From Rhynchospora pubera (taxonomy: Eukaryota; Streptophyta; Magnoliopsida; Poales; Cyperaceae), in contig CM051460.1 of assembly GCA_028095005.1 (NCBI GenBank), forward strand, positions 82,601,676-82,665,675: 64,000 bases of DNA, given 5' to 3'. Made by a program: the position numbers and the translations under genes. The notes under the pieces are model-generated. The model saw only the letters and a list, made by a program, of their open reading frames with translations, searched no databases and was not told the origin of the DNA. Positions 44,501-55,900 of this stretch are shown piece after piece. Each line of letters begins with the position of its first letter. Position 1 is the first letter of the stretch.

Positions 44501-47500
44501 ACCCTTTTTCAAATGTAGGCTATGGTGTGTAAAATGCCATGTCATTTGTCAATATTGTTTGAGCAATGCATGCAAGTGTGCCTCTAGTGTAAAATGCTTA
44601 CCCCATCTGATGCAGTAATAATAGAATCTAAATTGGGGATTGAATCAGCACTTTCAATTTTCACAATTACATGAATGTCTGCATTTTGACCTGAAGGAGA
44701 AAACATAGAAAATAATTTGTAAGATGATCAGTGAGATAAAGAAGCAGGACAAATATGAAAATTCATAAATAGGAAATACCAATACTATTATTATTGTAAA
44801 ATCTAATTTAAGAACCTACCTACCTACCCTAAAAAAAATTGAAGTTAAAATGAAACAAGAAGGCCTACAATAAAATTAACCCATCACAAAAAAGGCTTAA
44901 AATAAAACTAAAGAGGCGCTGTGCAAGATTCTTTTCAAACTAATTTAATTAGAAAATAAAAAAAAAGACATGTTATTGAATATCCGTCCACTTACTTTTG
45001 AGGTAGTCCTTCAATTCATGTACAACATTTGCATCCTTCACAAATGAAACAGCATAAAAGTCTACTTGATTATCTACTCCAAATTTAATGTCATCCCAAT
45101 CCTTATCTGCAATTGAAAATTTAATTTACCATTTGGAAATGGTAACATGGGGAAAAAAAAACTTACAAGAAAAAGCATGTCCTATGTACTAAAATACAAA
45201 TAAACTGCTAGTATGGCAGCTTCCAATGAATCACTGTTTTTGCTCTCAGAAACAGTAACTGCTTTTAAGTTTAAAGCAAGTTACAGATCATTATTGTTAT
45301 GATCATTTTATTGTCAGATCCATATATTCAAATTAGGAGCCATACTATAAAATTAATTGGCTTATCGAAACAGGATCAAAATTTAATGACCAATGATGAT
45401 TTAGTCAAGCTCACCAAAAGGGATCTTCATCAGTAAGCTTGACCACAGAATTTGCTGGAGCATTTCCAAACAACAAAATTGACCAGCTGATCTTGATGTA
45501 CTTTACAGGCCATGGACTTACATTTTAAAATTGTACTCTTTTTATTTGTTTTGTACATTATCAAGGGTTCAAAATTGAAGGTTAAGATGTTAATTGTAAT
45601 GTGTGCATTTTTTAACAGTTTACAACCTCTTGATCTTATAAATAGACAACCTACAAGTTTGAAACATTAGAAAGGCTCATTAAGTAGATCAAAGGTTGGA
45701 ATTCATTGTAAAGCTGATCCCCCAGTTTTTGAGGTTAAGCTCACAAAAAAAGCCTCGAGAGCTTAAGCTCACCTAACCTTACATGATGATAATTGATTAA
45801 CAAAACACAATATCAAGGTAACAGTTCAACTTCCAAAATTAACCCTTGCTTTCAATTAACTGAAAAGGCTAGATATCAACATTCACTATAAATGCGACTA
45901 TTATTAGACAACTCTAGAAAGAGCAGCTCAAAAAAATTCTAATGATTGCAAATTTACCAGTGATAGATGGCAGTGTTGCACTCTTTCCACGCACATTCAA
46001 ATGGCGTCTAGACTTAAGCTCGCCTCCATCAACAACCTCACATTTCACTGAATCAGCATTCTTTGACTTGACCACAAGGGACATCATTCCTCCTGAAGTA
46101 CCAAAATAGCAGTTGTTAAATTACGGTCAAAGAATGTACATGATTCTTTCAGAACATTTCCGAAACTTATATTTTCTCATGCATGAAGACATTATAAACC
46201 CAGCAACCAAAATCAGACCAAGACCCAAATTTGACAGTTGGATGAGAATGGACAACCTATTTTTAACAAGAATTAATAAATAAATAATATAATAAACACC
46301 TAAATACACAACGAATAAGTTTGCTATAGTATAATAAAAAATTACCAAAAACCAGGTAAATGACTTTGAAAACCTAACTGGAACCAGAAACCCCAATGAA
46401 CTGGGAATGTCCAACCAAGACCCAAGACCCAAGACCCAAGACAGCAAAACTTAAATTAAACCTCGATTGCCTTGCTAAAAGATCTACGGCAAGTTGAGTT
46501 CTAATGTATTCGATCAAGAAAATCAACACACCAGAGAACAAATCAAGAAGGTGGCATTAATTTTTCTATTATTTTTCATTTACCGTCAACAAGGAGCATG
46601 TCTCCAACTTCCACATCATTGACGAAATCATCATAATTGACACTCACGCATGTGTCAGTTCCAACTCCTCTCTTTATTGTGAAGGTGAACTCCTGACCAG
46701 TTGCGAGATGTATCGGCTCTGGCAAGTCACCACTTCTCACCTCTGGACCCTGAAGTAAACAAAATAGCACAAAACAGAATCCAATGAGATTTCCCTCCGC
46801 CAGGGATGCAGGAAAGGTAATTTGTAGAGCAGACAACATTGTTCTATGTTTTCCTTCTCTATTAGTTTGTGTTTTAGATGGAACTATAGCTATCCTAACC
46901 CTAGGTGTTATCCACAGAACTTTGCCACCAAAAAACATAGACAAGCTGTCCTAACTACACCTTTTGGTTCCAGAATTATATCTCTTTCTTATAGTCTAGT
47001 AAACTTTCTATTCGAATAGCTCTTTGACATGATTTATGCATTGGCAATCTCTCTCTCTCTCTCATACATCAGCTCACTGAACAAGAAATATATATGTACC
47101 ACCAACAATAACAAAGCTTTTACTCCCAAACAAGTTGGGTTACGCTAGAAATGAAACCCAACCAGACCAAACAGATATGTACCAAAATCTGATAAAAACA
47201 GAAGGCATAAAAAATAACCTTGGTATCAAGCATAATTGCGATGACATTATCTTTTGATTGGGCATTATATTCCTTAACCAGGTCAATGACCTTCTGGTGG
47301 GAGGCATGGTCTCCATGCGACATGTTGAGTCGGGCCACGTTCATGCCAGCCTCAGCAAGCTGCCAGATCATCTCCTTAGTATTAGTTGAGGGGCCAATGG
47401 TGCAAACAATCTTTGTCTTGCGCCTCACATTTGGCTTTGACCAGAGACTGCCATTTGAAGTTGTCCCCATCTGTTGGATTGTTTTCAGGTGTTGGAAACT

Positions 47501-48477
47501 CTCCTCCACCTAGTTTAAAAAAAATAGAAATTTCTGAAAATTTGGTAAAATTCATTGTTTTGTACTGATGGGAACCCTAGTCAATTGCAAGTTAATTTGC
47601 AAACCCCATCTCACAATAATCAGGAAGAATATAAAATCTTCAAAACAAACAAATTCCTTGTTTATGCTTGGTAGTCACTTCTTAAATATAGGTGGATCCC
47701 GACCTACTGGTGTTGAACCCAACTGATGTGGATCTCGTCCTTTAGGTTCTTCTTTCTCCTTTATGTATATAATAGTTGCCTAAGATTCAGACCAGAAAAT
47801 TTTGGATACAACAAAACCTCTGAACTAAATCTAACAATTCTGATTGTAGTAAATTGCAGTTATGAAATTAGATATCACGTGGCAATAAGTTAACACATAA
47901 GTACACAAGTAATATCAGACCCAGTTCCAATTTCTTGCAGGTGCAGCCTTATAAAATTAAAACCCAGTAAGTAGTTTACTTAAAAATTTGAAAGACTGAA
48001 AAAGTTATGGTTTACTCCTAAAAATTTATTCCAAATGGAATGAAAATGCTGACAAAGTTTGGAAAAATAAAAATTCTAGATCTCTTGAAAAATAGACAAC
48101 TGACAACCATCACTCAAATTTGTAATTTGAACTTCTTAACTACCATTTAATACAATATATAAAGCATGCACCAATTCGAGCTACCTGAATAAACAAATTA
48201 ACACCAATTTCTAATCAAACAAACAGAAATATAGAAAAACAAAAGCTACCTTCATCGAATCCTCAGGTGACACAGGAACAACCTCAGCTTCAGCCGGAGG
48301 CGGCTTGCTGATAACGGCCTGAACGCGCAAAGCACGTCCATTGGCTCTACACCTCCGCCACTCCTTCTCCGCGTAAGATCTCGCTGGAAACCCTTTCAAT
48401 CCACCAGATGTGGAGCTCTGACCAGAGAGAAACGGCGTGCTCGCGATGGCACGCGTCGCTCCCGCCACCTGCGCCAT
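41575..48477 (-). CDS. PKP2: Plastidial pyruvate kinase, beta subunit
   Basis: Twelve exons on the minus strand: 48477-48250, 47509-47219, 46749-46584, 46092-45958, 45106-44996, 44690-44602, 44308-44246, 43967-43792, 43128-43026, 42453-42305, 42201-42093, 41682-41575. All introns are GT...AG and the frame runs through to TGA, giving 575 aa, close to the known plant subunit (about 579). Residues 1 to about 65 are Ser/Arg/Ala-rich and look like a chloroplast transit peptide. The body has KTKIVCTIGPSTNT, MNVARLNMSHGDHASH, MLDTKGPEVRSG, VIVKIESADSIPN, ARGDLGAELP, ATNMLESMIVHPTPTRAEV and the C-terminal domain ending HNIQVRKV. The enzyme converts phosphoenolpyruvate and ADP to pyruvate and ATP in plastids, mainly feeding fatty-acid synthesis, in a complex with an alpha subunit. 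The gene looks intact. Confidence 0.95.
42445..42508. repeat. 32-bp tandem duplication at a PKP2 splice acceptor
   Basis: CATATGCATCTAAAAAGAAA at 42445 is repeated from 42477 with few changes. The copy at the exon 10 boundary keeps the acceptor AG. The upstream copy reads GG there (minus strand), so only one acceptor should work. Confidence 0.7.
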
Positions 48478-51106
48478 TGCTCGTACCTCTTGAGAGAAAG
48501 AGAGATTAGAGAAGAAAGAAGTAGAGATTGAAGAAGTGTGGGTTTAGCGGCGAGGTTTGAGTGTTCCTCGTTTGTATCGAACGAGAGAGGTTTTGTTTTG
48601 TTTCTCTCTCTTTGTTTCACTGCCTCTTTGGAGACTCCGCTGCTTAAAGCCTTAAACCTGTGACAAGTGACAAGTTACGTAATTAGGTTGGTGTTTATTT
48701 ATAATTACGTAATTGCCACTGGTAACGACAAAATTTTCAAGATCTGTATGCAGCGCCAACGGGACCGCTGGCGGGTATCGGGGTATAACGTGTACTAAAG
48801 TTCATCCAGGAAGAATTTTACATGCGCCTGGAGCATGACGTAGATCTCTTATCAGCCGGGAAAAGGGCTGTCATGAAGCTGTTTAGGACTTGTACGGTTT
48901 ACACCATGTGTATTTAGTTTCTATTCGAGAGGTCTGAACGGCTCCGTACGATGAGTTGATCGGATCTCTGCAATCGAGACCGTCTAAAATTCATCGTACT
49001 TTTTAACGGCTGTCAAGGAATATCCTGAGTGTATGCTTGCCCAACTGTCACGAACAAAGTATTAGAATTGGGCAGGTAATAAATAACAAAATTATATTAT
49101 CCCAATTTTAAACTAATTGTCTAATTTTTTTAACAAGAAATCATAATATTTATTGTAAGGAATTTAATCAAAAATTAAGATTATATTTGGTATTGCTATT
49201 GTTGACGTTATTTTGTTTAATTAAAAAGGAATGAAAAGTAAATGCATTAGGGAGGACGGCGTTGTTTATAATTTGTTCAATATACCAGGAGGAAAAATAA
49301 AATAGATTTGAGGAAACGGTGTGGAGACGCTTCTAAAATTTCTATTTTCATTTTCTCCTAGCACCAAAAAGTAAAACTATGTCATTCCAAGTTTCTAACA
49401 AGAATTCATGTTCTCATTGTTTCGACCTTGAGGAAAAAAAAAAAAGAATTGGTAAGTCGTCTCCACTTCCCCTTCTCCCCATCAGTCCCTCTCTTGTTTA
49501 CGGCACATTTTGATGTTTGAATTTTGACTTATTGATTGTTCACCGGTTTAGATTTCGGGGAAAAAAAAAGTGTGGTCGGTTGGCGGATTTTGAGAGAGAA
49601 ATTGGATTTTATTTGAACTTGAAGATTTACGGTGATAAATACAATTATCATGAAGAAATTGCAAAATAAATTGTTAAAAAACAAAGAAAATAAACAATAT
49701 ATAAAAATCTCTTTAATCCCTCTTATAAATAATGAGAGATTCCATGATGGCACTTTTAAAATTTAATCTTTTTTGGAATAAGACAATGGCATATATATAT
49801 AATTTAAACAATTTGATAATGACATAAATCTAATTAGCAATCTCACAATGACACATTCCTAATTATCTAATTTTGATAGTGGCATAAACCTAATTAATCT
49901 AAAATACTCCTTTATAGTTTTTTTTTTTTTAAATAGCATAATATATAGCAAAAAAATTTGAAAAAAAATATTTATATAATTTGGTTTCCTAGGAGATTTC
50001 AATATGGAGAATATCTTGAATGATTTGGATTGACGGTTTGAGTTTTAAATTTTGACAAATGACTCCAGCATACGAGACGATTCGTGTAATGGAGTCTTAT
50101 ATATATTATATATACCTACTACTTATAAAAGTACGTATGCAAGGGCTAAAATAATTAGGCGAATGATGTAAACAATTGTTTACTCTATCCAATCTTAGTC
50201 ATTGATCATTTAAACCAATGGCTGGATGTTAGCGATGGATAAAAATTTACAAGCTCTTTACTTTTAATAGAAATAATTTTTTGATGGATAAAAATTTACA
50301 AGCTCTTCACTTTTAAATGGTTGAGGATCTACGTAAGCATTGATGCTTAGAAGTTCGAAATTTAATACCTTTATAATTTATATTTCACCGGCATACTTTC
50401 AAAAAAAATATATATAATAACTATAAGGTGAATATTGTGCAAATTGAAATCTACTAAGAAAAAATCTTACACCAAAATGTTGTGTACGTGCATTCCAGCC
50501 AGCAGAATATGCAAATTATAGTTTTTAATTTTACTTGGTCTCGAATAAAGTCTAACAACACAAAGAAGTCAGACCTATCGTACAATTTTTATTTATTCTT
50601 TGGTCGTGAAAACAACCTGATTACTTTCAAATTTAAACAACGTTGTTATCACTTATCAGTCCAACCAACAAAAACAAATCACCGGCCACCGCCCGCATGT
50701 TCAGTATATATATTTTTTGAGGCCTGTTGTTAACCATGTTCAGTATATTAATTCCTAATTTTCATTATTACAAGGTTTAATACACGTTCAAATGTTGCAA
50801 AAGTGCAAAAATACTCTCAAATTTGGTAAAATAAATATTGCTAACTTTAATTGGAGCAAGTTCTGTGTTCTATTTGAAATACATGTTTTGCTGACCATTT
50901 GGTTTGTCCAGCACGTCGAAAATGCCAATGTCAATAAAAGTCACCAGGTCCAATTTAGACTTTGATTAACTAAAATACCAACTACCAAGGACACAAATTA
51001 ACACTGAATTACATTTAAAAATAATAAAATTGTTAAAATATTGCCCATGTCATGCAGCGACGTATGTTTGACTCTGTTCTCGTTTTCCCATCTCCGTAAA
51101 CTCTCC
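48478..51106. other. Upstream region of PKP2 and intergenic DNA
   Basis: 48478 to about 48640 is a C/T-rich leader of the minus-strand gene. The rest is AT-rich, with a short direct duplication of ATAAAAATTTACAAGCTCTT (50240 and 50286). No further gene recognised. Confidence 0.5.
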
Positions 51107-51114
51107 TTGTCAGG

Positions 51115-51417
51115 TAGGCCTATCAACGGTATGCCGTTACCGTTTGCCACCACGTTTCAGCGTAAAACGAAACGAATAACAGAATGCTGAAATGTTCCGT
51201 TTACTGAAACGAAACGGTAGACGGAACACTAGATTATATCGTTTCGACCGTTTCAGGCTCATTTCAAACCGTTACGTGTGTATTTTCTAAAGTGGCACGG
51301 TTTCTGTGCCGTTTTGAAAACGGAACGGTTAATGAAATGGTTGTTTATACCGCATTTCTAAACGAAACGGAAACAGTTTCATACCGTTCTGTTTTTTTAA
51401 CACGTTTGACAGGGCTA
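51115..51417. mobile_element. hAT-type MITE, copy 3 (303 bp)
   Basis: Ends TAGGCCTATCAACGG...CGTTTGACAGGGCTA match the family at 28745 and 29810. Flanks TTGTCAGG (51107-51114) and TTATCAGG (51418-51425) are an 8-bp duplication with one mismatch. Internal CGTTTCG and AACGGAACGG motifs as in the other copies. Confidence 0.85.
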
Positions 51418-51529
51418 TTATCAGGGGTAATTACTACTTACCATCCACCTTAAAGCCATCCCCGTCATCCACGAGCGCGCACACCTCTCATCTAGCGCAT
51501 CGATCTGATCCGACAGATCTGAGCGCTCG

Positions 51530-52560
51530 CACCTTCTCTCACCAGCGTTACCTTCTCTCCCTCCGCTCCCAAGCGCCCCTCCTCTCTCTTCCTTTGTGAG
51601 TTCCCCTCCCTTTCTTCGTTCTTTCTTTCCTTCTCCCTTCTCCACTCTTTCACTGGCCCTTTTGCTTTTTTTTTCCTCTCCCTTCTGTCTCATGTTACAT
51701 ATGTTCAATTAATTTTTTTATTTATTTGTTGTATATGTGCAATTTATGTTCACTTTTGTTATGAGTTTTACGTTGTTTGTTATATTTGTTCTACGTATTG
51801 TTATATTTGTGCAATTTATTGTTATATCTGTTCATTTTATATGTCATAACTGTTCATTTTATTTGTTACTTCTTTTTATATATGTTCACTTTTATTTATT
51901 AAATATGTTCAATTTATTTGTTACAATTGTTCATTTTATTTGTTATATTTGTTCAATTTATGTTCGATTTTTATTTTGTTTTGTATGAATCCAAATTGTT
52001 TGTTACATCTGTTCAATTTGTTTGTTGTATATGTTCAATTTATATGTTATTTCTATTCAGTTTATGTTCACTGTTTATTTTTTATACAAGTCAGCATGTT
52101 TGTTATATCTATTCAATTTGTTTGTTATAACCGTTCAATTTATTTGTCATTTTTGTTCATTTTATTTGCTCACTTTTACCTTTTTGTATGAGTCCACATT
52201 ATTTGTTACATTTGTTTAGTTTATTTGTTATAACTGTTCAATTTATTCGTTATTTCTATTCAGTTTATTTGTCATTTCTGTTCAGTTTATTTGCTCATTT
52301 TTACTTTTTGTATGAGTCCCATTGTTTGTTATATCGGTTCAGTTTATTTGTCATTTATGTTAAATTATATCTGTTCAGTTTAAGAAGGAAGAATAAAGTG
52401 TGAGGGAGAGGAAGAAAAAATAGATCGCCTGGAAGGAGGGAGGGACGGAAGGGAAGGCGCGTTAGGGAGGAAGGGGCGCGGGGGAGGAAAGGTGCGTAAA
52501 GGAGGGAGGGCGCTCACCCAGACGCGCGGAAAAAACACAGAAGATAGAGGGGAGGGGAGG
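51530..52560. repeat. AT-rich minisatellite flanked by pyrimidine and purine arms
   Basis: About 51715-52381 is a degenerate tandem array with a unit near 22-24 bp of the type TTTGTTATATCTGTTCAATT. It keeps several frames open by chance. To its left (about 51530-51700) the plus strand is C/T-rich, and to its right (52381-52560) A/G-rich (GGAAGGGAAGG), so the arms are inverted in composition. The short ORFs here are products of the repeat. Confidence 0.75.
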
Positions 52561-52800
52561 GTTAGATGACGCAGATGATTTTTTGATGGATGACGGTTAT
52601 CAGCTCTGATTGTCAGGACTAACGAACTCAATTTACTCAAACCCCAACTTAACCGGGCCATTACTACGACTGACTAGAATCTAGTAACCTCCGGCCCATT
52701 CCAACCTTCAAAAGCCCATAATACATCCCTTCACTTAAAATCCGAGCCCAATCCCAAATACCCGTAGCAAATTAGCAATTCCCTTGTTACACGCAGAGTA

Positions 52801-52839
52801 GCGGGAAAAGAGACCAGGAAACCACACAACGGCGGGAAA
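52801..52839 (+). promoter_or_regulatory. Two E2F-type sites upstream of TIMELESS
   Basis: GCGGGAAA occurs at 52801-52808 and 52832-52839, about 175 and 144 bp before the ATG. It matches the E2F consensus TTTSSCGC read on the other strand. Such sites are typical of S-phase genes, which fits a replication-fork protein. A C/T-rich leader (52885-52925) follows. Confidence 0.55.
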
Positions 52840-52975
52840 GACGAAAGACAATTCCAGATCTCAACTCAACTAAACCTTTTTCAATTCATTCCCTCTCTCC
52901 TCTCTTTTCTCTCTTTTCTAGTTTCTAATCCAAAACTACTCGAGTAACCTATACTTGCAAAACCCTAGCAATAGA

Positions 52976-55900
52976 ATGGATTCCGATAGGCTTTCCAGCA
53001 TTTGCGCTGGGCTTGGCACCGCTGAAGAAGACGAGAATGGCGCCGTTATTGGATACACCAAAGGGGAGTACTGTTTAGGTCGGATTCTGGAGGTTCCTTT
53101 TTTTCCCTTTTACAATTTTTGTGTGGTAAATGGTTCTTTGATTCTAATTCTAATATTACTGTTTATGTCAGATAATTTGAAGGATCTACAGAGGTATCTG
53201 AGGCGCGACAACCCACAGAAGAGAGATGTGTTCAAGCAGATCTGTAAATGGAACACTGTTTCTCGCGATTTAATACCTATTATTGAGTCTTATCAAAACG
53301 ACCGCAATTTGGTTATAGCCACTGGTACATTCCCTCGTCTTTTTTTTTTTTTGTTAAGATGCTTCTTTGCTACTTCTGGAAATGAGTAATTTTTTACCTA
53401 ACCATCTTTTATTTTTTTAGTTGTTTTGAATATACCTGCATTTTATTTTTCTCTAACTGCAAAATAAGTATAGGCACCTTAGGTTGGGTGAATTTAGACA
53501 AAATTGAGTACAGCTTAAACACAGTTGCAAGATTCATTGATGCGGCATTTGGAGTTTTGGACTGAAGTAGGGTTCAACAGACAGTTTAATCTCAGTAATT
53601 GTTTCATCGAGTTAATAAAAAGTTGTGATGTCAATGGGGAGAGGGATCCATTGACAATGGGGTTAACTTGATAATCTATTGTAAATGGATTTCAACTCTT
53701 TAGGCGAAACTCAGTTCACACAACATTGTTCTTGGGATAAATTTGGGTTTGTGATTTTGTGCCTGCAAGTTAACTACCTGCAAGCATTTCATACAGTACT
53801 GATGGCTTCTTCGAGTTATTAGATAAGAAGTGTCGACGATTTTATACTAAATTAAAACCTTTTGTTTGTAACAGTCAAGATCTTGGTGTTCCTTACACTA
53901 CCAGTGGATCCCACTTCTTATGAAATAGCACAACAGATTGAATATCTTTGGGCCCTGAAAGCTGCCATGGCAAGGAATGTAACAATAGCTGTTATTGTCT
54001 CTCTTCTTGAAGATCCTTTGGATCATTTGGAAAGGTAAATGTTCATTTTTACACTTGCCTGTCCTACAAATCTTAGTCTGATTTATTTGGGTTGATATGT
54101 ATCTATTGTTACCTAGTGATGTACTGAGGTTTATGTGGTGGAAGGAATCGGCCTTGATTTTGCTTCACGAACTAAGGGTCAAATGACTACTTAATCCACC
54201 TCTTAATTCTGTATGGTTCAATATCAACATTGTACCTGTCATGATGAGCACAATTATGTATGGCCAAAAATGCTACTCTAATAACTTTCACATGTGTCTA
54301 GTGGATGTCAATCGGGTCGATCTGTTGTACTTTTCTAAATTTGTTTATGCACAATAAGAGAGTGATAGTTATTCATGGTCTAAATAGAGCCAAAGTGAAG
54401 TGTATCTACTATTCCTAAAGAAACTGAGATAAGAACAATCTTGCATTGAAGCCAATCATCAATCACCCCTAACAAGAAATTTAATTTGACAAAAGAACAT
54501 GTCTCTTAGTTACCTTGTTTTGGTCAAATCTATGCAGCGATGCATTCACAGAAGAAGATTGGAAGCTGGTCCAGTTGGTTATTACTTTGTTTCGTAACCT
54601 TCTGGCTATAAGAGAGATAACATCACAACAAAAGGCCCGTGGCTCAGCCGCCCAATTGCTTCAACTTGATGATACATTTTTGGAGCTTATGTTCCAAGAA
54701 AATGTTATGGATGTAATTTTAGTGCTGACTCAGCATGTTGAGGAGGACTGTGGTTTTATAAAGCAGGATAAACTTCTACTTTTGGAAATCTTTCATTACA
54801 TCTTTCTTGGCAGGGACCCAGAATTAGTTGCCAGATCTTGCAAAAAAGGATCCCAGGTCTTGATTTTTCTTTCTTCAAGATAAAACTTCAATTTTGTGGT
54901 AGTTTGAATAAAGGCACCTAACAGTTGTGATGAGTTTGCACAAGGTGCCTTTTCTTTCACTTTTGCCCAACAAGACTGTTAATACCTGAGTCACAATTCA
55001 GATATTCCTTTCACTAATGAAATTGAAAGCATCTGCATTTTTCTGAAATTCCAAAAGCACGTCCTAATTGAAACATAGTTTTTTTTCTTTTCTCTGTAGC
55101 AACTACTTCTGGGCAATTGCTTACGCCAATAAATGTTTTCAGGATGGAGAACTAAGTTCATCTGTCGATTCATTGATTTCAATTATCGAAGAAGAATCCC
55201 TAAAAAGAAAGGCTGTTGTTCAAAGAAGCTTGGACCATAGTGGTACATTTTCTCGCATTTTTATGGTAATTCTCTTAGAAAAGAAGGCAAAATACTAAAT
55301 ATGATAAAAGAGGGTATTTTCTAATACAAAAACATTGGCTGTTTTCTTTTGCAATACATGATGATGAATCCTTTGATGTGGTTAGTTCAGATTTGTCAAT
55401 TCAAATATGTTTTGTATCTGATATGGGAAAAAGAGTGGCAAAAGGAACAAACCAACTAGAGAAATAAAACATGTAAACATTTGTCATCTCAATTCGAAAA
55501 AGTACCTATATACAGAAATTAGCCTACCCATTTATAATTGGTTTATGGCTGATATATTTCTGGGAACCTAATGATTACTGATCAATAAACCTGTGAAGCA
55601 TTGAACAAATCCAAATGGTACTACTATGTAAGGCTAGCTTTGTTTTTCTTTGTTAATGTTCTCATTTACCTAATGATACAGAAGCTAGGTCTCTTTAAAT
55701 GTTCTCCTTATTTTCCATCAGGATGGATCAAAAACACTGCATAAATCCTACCCTGCTTGTGGGCCTGGAGGCATGTCGTTGGAAGTGCACAAAGTTCAAA
55801 GGGGTCCACAAAAGAGGATTGCATGGGACCATCCGACGCTTGCGCCACTAAAGGAAAACCTTCAAGAACTTCTAAGAAATTTTCTCGAGCAGTTCTTGTC

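Noticed and set aside
51737..52403. Overlapping Phe/Val/Tyr-rich small proteins
   Set aside because: All are translations of the AT-rich minisatellite in different frames.
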